Origin: an uncultured SAR86 cluster bacterium
GTDB lineage: Bacteria; Pseudomonadota; Gammaproteobacteria; Magnimaribacterales; AG-339-G14
Direction of reading: 5' to 3'
Assembly: GCA_902594855.1 (NCBI GenBank)
Contig: CACJNS010000001.1
Coordinates: 40,696-104,695 of the forward strand
DNA length: 64,000 bases
Each line of letters opens with the position of its first letter. Within the stretch, counting starts at the first letter, position 1. The notes beneath the pieces were generated by a model, which was not told the DNA's origin, did no database searches, and saw only the letters and a list, made by a program, of their open reading frames with translations. The translations under genes and the position numbers were made by a program. Below, in pieces: positions 43,166-51,715 of this stretch.

Positions 43166-44140
43166 CTATCTCCTTATGAGTTTGATGGATTCAAATATTT
43201 TATCTAATTCTTTCTTTGATTTGGTTGCGCAAGCCTTTGCAATTAATTCTGTTTTTAAATGTGGAGCAAACATCTGAATAAACTCATATAAATGACTTCT
43301 CAGATACGTCCCTCTTCTGAAACCAATATATGTGGTCCCTGAATCAAAAAGGTGATTGGCGTTAATAGCCACTAGGTCTTTGTCTTCTTGCTCATTAAAA
43401 GCCATAGAAGCAATGATTCCAACTCCAATTCCTTGTTTGACATATGTCTTAATTACATCTGCATCGGTTGCTGTAAAAACTACATTTGCTTTCAAGCCTC
43501 TCTCAAAGAAAGCCCTATCTAGGTCATTGCTACCAGTAAACCCGAAAACATATGTAACTATAGGAAATTCAGCTAGATGTTTAAGTTTAGGTTTGGCTAC
43601 ATCAGAAAGAGGGTGACCTTTAGGGACTATCAAACTTCGTGACCATTTGTATGCAGGGAGTTTAATTAATGTTTCACCTTTTTCAGATGTTTCTGTCCAA
43701 ATCGCTAAATCTACTTCGCCTTTGGCTGCCATCTCCACAGATTCATCTGGAGTGCATTGGTTCATTTGAAATGAGACGTTGGGATATTTTTTAACAAATT
43801 TATCCACCACAGGTGGCAGGGTAAATTTTGCTTGAGTATGCGTTGTTGCAATAGCTAATGAACCGTAATCCTCATTAGAAAACTCTGTGGCAGCATGTTT
43901 TATGCCATCAACAAGAGCAAGGATTTCTTCAATCTGTTCCAATATTCTTTTGCCAATAGGAGTTATGGCAACAAGGTGCTTTCCAGATCTTTCAAAAAGT
44001 TCAATCCCTAATTCTTCCTCGAGTAGTTTAATTTGCTTGCTTATTCCAGGTTGCGAGGTGTAAAGATTTTTTGAAGCCTGAGAAACATTTAAATTACTTC
44101 TAGCAACCTCACGCACATATAGTAATTGTTGAAATTTCAT
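43166..44140 (-). CDS. cysB: LysR-family transcriptional regulator CysB
   Basis: MKFQQLLYVREVARSNLNVSQASKNLYTSQPGISKQIKLLEEELGIELFERSGKHLVAITPIG; ATTHTQAKFTLPPV. Start placed at the internal ATG 44140. Confidence 0.93.
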   Translation of the reverse strand: MKFQQLLYVREVARSNLNVSQASKNLYTSQPGISKQIKLLEEELGIELFERSGKHLVAITPIGKRILEQIEEILALVDGIKHAATEFSNEDYGSLAIATTHTQAKFTLPPVVDKFVKKYPNVSFQMNQCTPDESVEMAAKGEVDLAIWTETSEKGETLIKLPAYKWSRSLIVPKGHPLSDVAKPKLKHLAEFPIVTYVFGFTGSNDLDRAFFERGLKANVVFTATDADVIKTYVKQGIGVGIIASMAFNEQEDKDLVAINANHLFDSGTTYIGFRRGTYLRSHLYEFIQMFAPHLKTELIAKACATKSKKELDKIFESIKLIRR

Positions 44141-44206
44141 AGATTTATTATATAACCTAAAATTATAAAAAAAAGTGTATTTTGATAAAAAATTATATAT
44201 AGTTTT

Positions 44207-44234
44207 TTGATTTTTCCAATTAATACTGTATAAA
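44207..44234 (+). promoter_or_regulatory. Putative sigma70-type promoter of lexA
   Basis: TTGATT (44207-44212), 16 nt spacer, TATAAA (44229-44234). Predicted start site lies at or next to the lexA ATG. Confidence 0.5.
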
Positions 44235-44243
44235 TACACAGTA
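44224..44243 (+). promoter_or_regulatory. LexA (SOS) box overlapping the lexA start codon
   Basis: TACTGTATAAATACACAGTA: perfect CTGT-N8-ACAG with TA/TA flanks. Its last A is the A of the lexA ATG. Confidence 0.88.
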
Positions 44244-44845
44244 TGAAAAACCTAACAAAGAGACAATTTGAAATTTTGACCTTTATTTCAGAGGTAATTT
44301 CAAATGAAGGCATGCCCCCTACAAGAAAGGAAATAGCTTTAAAATTTGGCTTCAAATCAGCCAATTCTGCGGAAGAGCATTTGAAAGCTCTTGATAAAAA
44401 GGGATATATTGATCTTCATGGTGGCACTTCCCGCGGGATATCCATTAATAAATCTTTCCTAGGAATTCCTATAGTTGGATCAGTTGCAGCAGGTTCCCCT
44501 TTGTTAGCAGTTGAAAACGTTGAAGAAAGAATTGAATTTAACGGTAATATCTTTTCTGATTCTGTTGACTATTTTTTGAGAGTTAAGGGCGATAGCATGA
44601 ATGAAGTAGGTATTGTTGAAGGCGATCTTATTGCAATTAATAAAAGAAAAGACGTAAAACCTGGCGATATTGTTGTTGCTAGAATAAATGATGATGTAAC
44701 AGTTAAGACTCTCTTTCACTTAGATAAAAGAAAAGTTATTTTGAGACCTGAAAATAAAAACTATAAAGATATTGAAATTAATCCTTCAATTGAAAACTTT
44801 GACATAGAAGGAAAATGTCTTGGGGTTCTAAGAAATTATAATTAG
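44243..44845 (+). CDS. lexA: LexA repressor
   Basis: MKNLTKRQFEILTFISEVISNEGMPPTRKEIALKFGFKSANSAEEHLKAL; A-G cleavage site SVAAGSP; catalytic Ser GDSMNEVGI and Lys VTVKTL. Confidence 0.97.
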   Translation: MKNLTKRQFEILTFISEVISNEGMPPTRKEIALKFGFKSANSAEEHLKALDKKGYIDLHGGTSRGISINKSFLGIPIVGSVAAGSPLLAVENVEERIEFNGNIFSDSVDYFLRVKGDSMNEVGIVEGDLIAINKRKDVKPGDIVVARINDDVTVKTLFHLDKRKVILRPENKNYKDIEINPSIENFDIEGKCLGVLRNYN

Positions 44846-44847
44846 TT

Positions 44848-47334
44848 TTATTCTAGAAAAAATATTTTATTTGGCTTAATAGCTGATATTACCAGCTCTC
44901 TTTGCTCGTCTTCATCAAGCTTATAAAAATTATCTGGACATTCAAATTCATCTTCTCCAAGTTTAATTACTTTTTTAAATTTAAATGCTTTTCCCAATTT
45001 TTTTATCTTTATTCCTATAGGTATCTTTGATTCCTCCTCAAATCCTAAAATCCTTAGAGCTTTCAAAACCTTGATTTGATCTCCTTCATCCTGATAATTA
45101 AAAGTATCAGGGTCATAAGTGACTCTTCCCTTAAGTTTTGTAGCCTTATTAAATCCATTGAATTCAGTGTATTCTCCAAATCTTCCATTTTTTAAAGTCA
45201 CAGCAATACCACTGTTTGGTTCTATAAACAAAATATTCTCTTTGTTAGATCTATCAATCAGTTCAAGCGCTCTATTGAGTCCGATTTCGAGAATATTCTC
45301 ATCCTCATCTGGTGTTCCAAATATCTTTTTTTCCTCATTCAATGTCCAAATGCAGGGACCATTTATGCTAATATCAGCAAAAACAGACTGACCCGTATCA
45401 GGATGAGCGCCAAGATCTTTTGGTAGTTGAGCATATGTTTCAAATTTTATTGATTTCTCAAACACTGGCTTTGTCCATTGACATTCTCCACATCCAACAA
45501 AAAAACCCCATCTTCCATGTTTTATACTAATTTCACTAGAACATTTAGGACAATTACTAACAACAGCATCTTTATCATTTTTTGGAAAAGCTCTATGTCC
45601 GATTTGCTCATTAAGCAAATCTAAAACTTCTCTAGTCCTGAATTCTTCTATTTTTGAAATATGTTCCAGCAGTTTGGCAAAAAAATCATCCAAGACATCC
45701 GTCCAAAGGATTGAGCCTGAAGATACCTGATCCAGGCTTTTCTCTAACTCCGCAGTAAAGTCTATTTCGATAAAGAAAGATTCATATGCTTTTGATAAAT
45801 ATGAAACCAAAATTCTGCCTAAATCAGACGGATTAATGCTTTTTGCACCAAAAGTATATTTCCTATCCCTAAGATTTTTTACTGTATTTGCATAAGTTGA
45901 AGGTCTTCCAATTCCTTCATCCTCCATATTCTTTATAAGTGATGCTTCCGAGAATCTTCTTGGAGGAGAAGTAAACTTCTGTTCAGTGATAACATCGTTA
46001 ATTTCAAGCGATGAATTTTGATGGATCCTTGGTAATTTTTGAGATTCTTCAGAGCCCTCATCATCATTTAGTACTTTTTCAAAACCATCAAATATGATTT
46101 CTCTTCCACTCGTTCTGAATTGAAACTTTTTTTCTTGATCTTCAATCAAGATTGTTTTTCTAAGATATCTTGAGTTTTGTAATTGGCTGGCAACGGTTCT
46201 TTGCCAAATCAAATTATATAGATTCTGCTGATCCTGATTTAATCCATTTGTATTTTCTGGTTTATTATTAATGTCTGTTGGTCTTATTGGCTCATGCGCT
46301 TCTTGTGCGTTAGCTGCTTTTGATTTGTATATTTTAGGGCTTTCAGGCAGATAATCTTTTCCAAATTCTGACGAAATCAAATTCCTTATTTCATTTAGAA
46401 TCTCTGTGCTTATACCTATTCCATCAGTTCTCATATAGGTTATCAATCCAGCTTCGTATAAAGATTGTGCCACTTGCATTGTTCTTTCAGGATTAAAAAA
46501 TAATTTACTAGAAGCAGCCTGCTGAAGAGTAGATGTTCTAAAAGGTGCCTTTGGGGAATATGAAACTTCTTTTTCTTTAATTTCAAAAATAGAAAATTTT
46601 GCTTTCTCTATTTCCTCTTTCAGATTTTTAGCATCTACCTCAGATTTAATTGGAAACTTTTTTAAATCATCTCCATTGTTTTTAATTAGATCTGAACTAA
46701 AAATGCTATCTTCAGTTTTGAAATCAACCTTGATTGGCCAAAATTCTTCTGGACTAAAAGCATCAATTTCATCTTCACGATCACAAATTATCCTCAGCGT
46801 TGGAGACTGCACTCTACCTGCTGATTTTGCCCTAGGCACATGCCGCCACAATAGTGGACTAACTTTGAATCCAATTAAGTGGTCTAGAACCCTCCTTGCC
46901 AGATATGCATCAACAAGAAATTGATCAATTTCTCTTGGATTATCTACTGCGAGTTTTATTGCAGATTGAGTTATCTCGTTAAAAGATATTCTGTAAATTT
47001 CTTTCCCATCTATAAGTTTTTTATCTTTTAGGTGGTCTAAAATATGCCAAGCAATAGCTTCGCCTTCTCTATCTGGATCTGATGCTAGATATATTCCTGA
47101 AGAATTTTTAGCATATTCTCTAATTTCTTTAAGAGTCTTTTTTCCTTTCGATGTAGATTCCCATTTTAGATTTGACCAATCTTCAGGATCCACTGCGGAT
47201 TCATCATCTTTCAAATCTCTAACATGGCCTAGACATGCGTGAACTTTCCATTCATTAGCAGGAAAACTCTTTTCTAAAAAGCCCTGAATTTTTTTTGCTT
47301 TAGCTTGTGATTCAACTATTACTAAATTATTCAT
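44848..47334 (-). CDS. topA: DNA topoisomerase I
   Basis: LVIVESQAKAKKIQGFL, YLASDPDREGEAIAWHI, ITYMRTDGIGIS, one C4 zinc motif CPKCSSEI...CGECQW. Confidence 0.97.
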   Translation of the reverse strand: MNNLVIVESQAKAKKIQGFLEKSFPANEWKVHACLGHVRDLKDDESAVDPEDWSNLKWESTSKGKKTLKEIREYAKNSSGIYLASDPDREGEAIAWHILDHLKDKKLIDGKEIYRISFNEITQSAIKLAVDNPREIDQFLVDAYLARRVLDHLIGFKVSPLLWRHVPRAKSAGRVQSPTLRIICDREDEIDAFSPEEFWPIKVDFKTEDSIFSSDLIKNNGDDLKKFPIKSEVDAKNLKEEIEKAKFSIFEIKEKEVSYSPKAPFRTSTLQQAASSKLFFNPERTMQVAQSLYEAGLITYMRTDGIGISTEILNEIRNLISSEFGKDYLPESPKIYKSKAANAQEAHEPIRPTDINNKPENTNGLNQDQQNLYNLIWQRTVASQLQNSRYLRKTILIEDQEKKFQFRTSGREIIFDGFEKVLNDDEGSEESQKLPRIHQNSSLEINDVITEQKFTSPPRRFSEASLIKNMEDEGIGRPSTYANTVKNLRDRKYTFGAKSINPSDLGRILVSYLSKAYESFFIEIDFTAELEKSLDQVSSGSILWTDVLDDFFAKLLEHISKIEEFRTREVLDLLNEQIGHRAFPKNDKDAVVSNCPKCSSEISIKHGRWGFFVGCGECQWTKPVFEKSIKFETYAQLPKDLGAHPDTGQSVFADISINGPCIWTLNEEKKIFGTPDEDENILEIGLNRALELIDRSNKENILFIEPNSGIAVTLKNGRFGEYTEFNGFNKATKLKGRVTYDPDTFNYQDEGDQIKVLKALRILGFEEESKIPIGIKIKKLGKAFKFKKVIKLGEDEFECPDNFYKLDEDEQRELVISAIKPNKIFFLE

Positions 47335-47373
47335 CCTTTTTTAGTATCGTTTGAAAATGAAATTTTTGTCAAT

Positions 47374-48384
47374 CTAATTTAATAGATCATCCAAAATCTT
47401 TGGGCCTTGGTAAATAAAACTTGTATAAATTTGAATAAGTTTTGCACCATTATCTAATCTTTCTTCTAAATCCCTTTTAGTTGTTATCCCTCCCGAAGCT
47501 ATCAACAATAAATCATCATTTATTAAATAATTAACCTTTTTAAGAAGGCTTAAAGATTTATCTTTTAATAATGGACCACTTATTCCTCCATTTAAGCCTT
47601 CATATGTGCCTTCTGTTGTATTAGAAAGAATAAAGCCAGAAATTTTTTTTTCGCATGAGACTTTAATAATTTTTTCTAAATTTTTATCTGACTCATCTGG
47701 AGAAAGTTTTAATAAGAGTGGCACTTTTTTTTGATGTTTTTTTTCCAAAGATTCATAGCAATTATTTATTTCAACTAATAAGTTTTCTAGATATTCCTCG
47801 GAAGATAATCTTCTTAAGTCTTCCGTATTAGGAGACGAAATATTGATTGCAATATAATCAGAAATTTCAAAACATTTTTCTAAACAAAATACATAATCTT
47901 TATGAGCTTCTTCGAGTTTTGTATTTTTATTCTTGCCAATACTAACTCCCAAAATTCCTTTAAATGATTTTTTGTTGGATCGTATGTTTCTAACAGCTTG
48001 TAAAATGCCTGGATTGTTAAAACCAAGTCTATTAATGAGAGATTTTTCTTTATTGATTCTTTTTATTCTTGGGCGATCATTGCCCGGTTGAGCTACAGGA
48101 GTAAATGTACCAACCTCAACAAAACCAATACCCAAAGATCCTAAGGAGGCAAAATATTTACCTTCCTTATCAAGTCCAGCACCTAATCCAAGATAATTTT
48201 TGAATTTTAAGTTCCCGTAAATGATAGGTTTTTTGTAAAAAGAATTACTCTCCTTTATGGTAATTTTTTTTTTAGTAATCAGATAAGGAAAAAATCTAAT
48301 AAATTCAAGACTTATTTTTCCTGATACTTCCGGAGGGAAAAATCTTAAGATTTTTAAACAAAATTTAATTAGAAAATTTCTCAA
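47374..48384 (-). CDS. pyrD: Quinone-dependent dihydroorotate dehydrogenase
   Basis: NYLGLGAGLDKEGKYFASLGSLGIGFVEVGTFTPVAQPGNDRPRIKR, NISSPNTEDLR, GGISGPLLKDKSL. Confidence 0.96.
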   Translation of the reverse strand: MRNFLIKFCLKILRFFPPEVSGKISLEFIRFFPYLITKKKITIKESNSFYKKPIIYGNLKFKNYLGLGAGLDKEGKYFASLGSLGIGFVEVGTFTPVAQPGNDRPRIKRINKEKSLINRLGFNNPGILQAVRNIRSNKKSFKGILGVSIGKNKNTKLEEAHKDYVFCLEKCFEISDYIAINISSPNTEDLRRLSSEEYLENLLVEINNCYESLEKKHQKKVPLLLKLSPDESDKNLEKIIKVSCEKKISGFILSNTTEGTYEGLNGGISGPLLKDKSLSLLKKVNYLINDDLLLIASGGITTKRDLEERLDNGAKLIQIYTSFIYQGPKILDDLLN

Positions 48385-48439
48385 TTTACATAAAATCTCT
48401 TAATAAAAGCCAATTTAGCAAAAAAAAGTTCAAAAGGCT

Positions 48440-48468
48440 TTGCATATCAGCAAATATATATATATTAT
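48440..48468 (+). promoter_or_regulatory. Putative sigma70-type promoter of the Thr/Ser-repeat gene
   Basis: TTGCAT (48440-48445), 17 nt spacer, TATTAT (48463-48468), upstream of the ATG at 48514, which is preceded by cgaggtaa. Confidence 0.45.
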
Positions 48469-48513
48469 TTCCAGTAAATATTCCTTAAGTAGGAAAAAAT
48501 TTTCGAGGTAATT

Positions 48514-48897
48514 ATGAAAATATTCAAAGTTTTATTAGTTTCATTTGCTCTATGTCTTAGTCCATTAAGTTTTGGTCAGGCTGGAGGCTCCAGTGCTGCT
48601 GGCTCTGCAGGTACACTTTCAAGTGGTGTGATTGCTGCAATTGCTGCCGCAGTTCTAGCTGTAGCTGCTATTGTCGATGCGCAAGACGGTGATAAGGTAT
48701 CACTCCCTGCGCCTATCGAGGCTGATGATTCTTCTGATGATACTGCTGCGGCAGATGACACAGCAGATGATACAGCAGACGACACCAGCTCAACTTCTAC
48801 AAGTACAAGTACAAGTACAAGCACTAGCACTAGCACTAGCACTAGCACTAGTACAAGCACTAGCACAAGTACCAGTACAGCAACTGCTACTTCGTAA
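48514..48897 (+). CDS. Secreted/exported YjbE/GfcA-like protein with Asp-rich segment and (Thr-Ser)n C-terminal tail
   Basis: 127 aa. Signal peptide MKIFKVLLVSFALCLSPLSFG; Ala-rich hydrophobic stretch AGTLSSGVIAAIAAAVLAVAAIVDA; DDT repeats; (TS)14. Located next to yjbF/yjbH/wza-like genes, as yjbE/gfcA is in E. coli. Confidence 0.7.
   Translation: MKIFKVLLVSFALCLSPLSFGQAGGSSAAGSAGTLSSGVIAAIAAAVLAVAAIVDAQDGDKVSLPAPIEADDSSDDTAAADDTADDTADDTSSTSTSTSTSTSTSTSTSTSTSTSTSTSTSTATATS
48793..48876 (+). repeat. Hexanucleotide coding tandem repeat, 14 Thr-Ser units (ACNAGY consensus)
   Basis: act tct, (aca agt)x3, aca agc, (act agc)x4, act agt, aca agc, act agc, aca agt, acc agt, read directly from the sequence. 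Confidence 0.95.
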
Positions 48898-48921
48898 TAA
48901 GTTTAAAATAATAACCTCATC

Positions 48922-48947
48922 AAAAAGCTCGCTAACGCGAGCTTTTT
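48922..48947. terminator. Bidirectional intrinsic terminator between convergent genes
   Basis: AAAAAGCTCGC-TAAC-GCGAGCTTTTT: perfect 11-bp inverted repeat with GC-rich core and A/T tracts on both sides. Confidence 0.9.
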
Positions 48948-48951
48948 GTTC

Positions 48952-49596
48952 TTAATCCATGACATTTATCATCTTTATATGAATTTCAGGTAACTTAGGA
49001 TTTACATTTTGGATTATTTTGATAATTTCATTAGATTCTAAATCAACCCAGTAAAAATTTTTAAACTCCCATCTTATTAAGTTTTCTAAGCTTTCTTCCA
49101 CAAAAAGCATACATTTTATATCTTTATCAAATATTGAAACTTCTTCTATTTTTAGAAATGTAAATTTGGTTTTTATAGGTAAATTAAATAAATTGGGATT
49201 TTTAAAATTATATTCCGAAGTGTAAATTTCTGAGTCAATATTTTTATAATTTTTTGTTTTGGATGGATGGTTTTCATCGTATTCAATAGAATCTATGTCT
49301 ACTTCTAAACCAGATACCTTAGTAATAATTCTATTTTCCGTATAAATCTTAATGAGATTTGATGAAGTCCATTTATATGATTCATTATTAATTTCTTCTA
49401 AAACCAGGATAGTGTTATCAGATCTTCCCAATCTTACCTGTATAGTTGAGTAAGGTATTTCTGCAAAAGCTTCTCGAGGTAAATCTTTAGGAGAAGTGAA
49501 AACTAAATCTAGGGCTTGAATTAACTCTCTATATATTCCAGAGTTCGAGCAAGAAATCAAAATAAGTGAAAATCCAAATAAAATAATATTTTTCAT
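48952..49596 (-). CDS. YjbF/GfcB-like lipoprotein
   Basis: 214 aa. Lipobox-like LILISCS; AFAEIPYSTIQVRLGRSDNTILVLEE; next to the yjbH homologue. Confidence 0.82.
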   Translation of the reverse strand: MKNIILFGFSLILISCSNSGIYRELIQALDLVFTSPKDLPREAFAEIPYSTIQVRLGRSDNTILVLEEINNESYKWTSSNLIKIYTENRIITKVSGLEVDIDSIEYDENHPSKTKNYKNIDSEIYTSEYNFKNPNLFNLPIKTKFTFLKIEEVSIFDKDIKCMLFVEESLENLIRWEFKNFYWVDLESNEIIKIIQNVNPKLPEIHIKMINVMD

Positions 49597-51699
49597 TTAG
49601 TTTAATAATCCATCTTGATAGAAATCCAACAAATGATTTGAAGTTCCATCTATAAAACCCTCTAAGTCAAGGCCACCACCTAAAATAGCTCCTCCATCTT
49701 TTGTAAGGTTTCTCCAAATGAAGCGGGCATGATTTTTTTGATAATTTTTTGAGACAATATCCAAGGGTATAGAAAAATAAATTCCTTTATCGAAGCTTCC
49801 TTCTCCAAACTCATATGCAGAAATATCGGTTTTCGTAGCAAAAGCACCCAATGTAAAACCTGATTTAAATGTCTTTGAAAGGTTCAAAGTTATGCCGCTA
49901 TCTTTCGCTAAATACCTACCTCCTGTCAAAGAAAGTCTCGTCCCCTGCAATGGAGTTTCCCAAACAAAGCTTAAGTGACCTGTAAATGTTTCATATTTTC
50001 TAAATGAAAATCTCTGATTAAATTCTCTTTGTTTAACCCAATAAAAATTACCTGTTAAGAACCATGGTTTGGAAATATTTCTATACAGAAAGGCTGATCC
50101 AATACCTCCATACATTTCTTCAAATAGTCCAAGTTTTGCACCTGAGATCAACATTGAATCATTACGATAAAAGGTTTTAAATAATTTGGTATATGTCAGG
50201 CTAGATAATGAATTTTTATTCTTCAAATATTCTCTTATATCTGATCTAACTTTTGGTAATCTTGAATAGGCAGTAAGCCTCAATTGATCCATATTGCTAT
50301 ATAGGTTCAATGATATTGAGCCATCTAAAGATGAAGATTTGTCAAAAGATATACCTCCATTTACAAAGAATCCTAATTGGCCCGAATAGAAAGATTCAGG
50401 AGCACCAACATGATTTCTTAAATTTGGAGTTATCCCCCATGAAAAAATAGGAAACTTTATATTACCTTTAAAAATTCTATTTGTATTATCCAAAGCATTA
50501 AAAGTTTCGTTTGATAAATGTTTTTTAATTTCTGGAACAGAATATGAGTTATCTAAAAAACTAATAAATTTTTCTAATGGGAAACTTACTACATTTGTAA
50601 AAATATTTGATTGCTCATAGACAATGGAAACTTTCTTGATATCTCTTTCTTGGAGAATTTTTTTAATTATCTCAATTGTTCTTTTTGTTGCAATATTCTG
50701 ATTTTGATATTTTGAATTGTTAATTATAAGAGTAACCTTTTTTTCTTGCTCATCAAGATAAATTTCTTGAGTAAATAATCCATACGGAGATAAAAGAGCA
50801 TTTATGGTTCCGGAGAATACATCGTCTCTCTGCCTCAAAAGTTTTTTATCTGAATCACTAAAATAAACTTCTGGTATGAATTGATTCTTGTTAATGAGAT
50901 TTTTTGAATAATTCGCTTTATAGGAAATTCCAAATCCTATATCAGTTCCTCTATGTCTAAATAGGTTAATATCTATAAAGTTAGATGCTGGGATAGCTAT
51001 TCCAAAACTTAAGTTGCTTTTTTTATCAAACTGGAATGGATTAGATTTATCGAAATCCAGCTTGAATCTTAAACCAGAATATTTATTTACATATTCTACT
51101 CCATAAAATGATGAAATTTTCCTACCTGTAAACCATCTGTCATATCTTATTTCGCCCCCCATCCAGTATCCGCTATCTCTTGATTGGAAATCTTCACTCA
51201 AATCAATAAATGGATTTTTTAATCCATCACTTGAAGACAATGATCCCCAACCTACTCCAACGGTAAAATCAAAATCTCCAATTTTTTTTGATGAAACTAA
51301 GTATTCACCAGAGAATAAACCAGTTCCAATTAAATCTCTAAAGCCAACAGATAATTCAGGAAAAGTTTCTGTTTCTTCTATAAGCCTTATCTTTAAATTA
51401 AAACTTTTATCCTTATAAGTCTGATCCCCAGAAAATGAAGGGTATGGACTATACTTTATGGTATTTATATCACTGTATCTCAAAGAAACTTCCATCCAAT
51501 CAAACGGGGTAGATGTTATGAAAAGTGAATTTATTGGATCAGAATTTACTAAGTGGAGCTTTAAATTGCCTTCTTCAAGTATCCTCGAGGAAGGAATATT
51601 TATTAATCCAATTTCACCATGAACGTTAGAAGTAGCACCTATGTCAGAATATAAATAATCTTCAATGGATGAAAAACTAGCAAAACTAGTGAAAAGCAA
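49597..51699 (-). CDS. YjbH/GfcD-like outer membrane protein
   Basis: 700 aa. GEIGLINIPSSRILEEGNLKLHLV, PFDWMEVSLRYSDI, GLRDLIGTG-like stretch (SVGFRDLIGTGLFSGEYLVSSKKIGDFDFTVGVGWG). Confidence 0.88.
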   Translation of the reverse strand: MLFTSFASFSSIEDYLYSDIGATSNVHGEIGLINIPSSRILEEGNLKLHLVNSDPINSLFITSTPFDWMEVSLRYSDINTIKYSPYPSFSGDQTYKDKSFNLKIRLIEETETFPELSVGFRDLIGTGLFSGEYLVSSKKIGDFDFTVGVGWGSLSSSDGLKNPFIDLSEDFQSRDSGYWMGGEIRYDRWFTGRKISSFYGVEYVNKYSGLRFKLDFDKSNPFQFDKKSNLSFGIAIPASNFIDINLFRHRGTDIGFGISYKANYSKNLINKNQFIPEVYFSDSDKKLLRQRDDVFSGTINALLSPYGLFTQEIYLDEQEKKVTLIINNSKYQNQNIATKRTIEIIKKILQERDIKKVSIVYEQSNIFTNVVSFPLEKFISFLDNSYSVPEIKKHLSNETFNALDNTNRIFKGNIKFPIFSWGITPNLRNHVGAPESFYSGQLGFFVNGGISFDKSSSLDGSISLNLYSNMDQLRLTAYSRLPKVRSDIREYLKNKNSLSSLTYTKLFKTFYRNDSMLISGAKLGLFEEMYGGIGSAFLYRNISKPWFLTGNFYWVKQREFNQRFSFRKYETFTGHLSFVWETPLQGTRLSLTGGRYLAKDSGITLNLSKTFKSGFTLGAFATKTDISAYEFGEGSFDKGIYFSIPLDIVSKNYQKNHARFIWRNLTKDGGAILGGGLDLEGFIDGTSNHLLDFYQDGLLN

Positions 51700-51715
51700 A
51701 AAAATTAAAAAAAAT

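Noticed and set aside
48481-48510. Short inverted repeat TTCC-TTAAGTA-GGAA in the leader of the Thr/Ser-repeat gene
   Set aside because: A 4-bp stem is too weak to claim a riboswitch or attenuator.
48576-48866. Antisense ORF MLVLVLVLVLVL...
   Set aside because: Shadow of the (Thr-Ser) hexanucleotide repeat on the opposite strand; no independent coding evidence.
48793-48876. Possible CRISPR-like array
   Set aside because: Units are contiguous 6-mers in coding frame, with no 25-40 bp repeats or unique spacers.
48671-48955. Overlapping + strand ORF with QVQVQALALALAL
   Set aside because: Second-frame artefact of the same repeat; its frame runs through the terminator.
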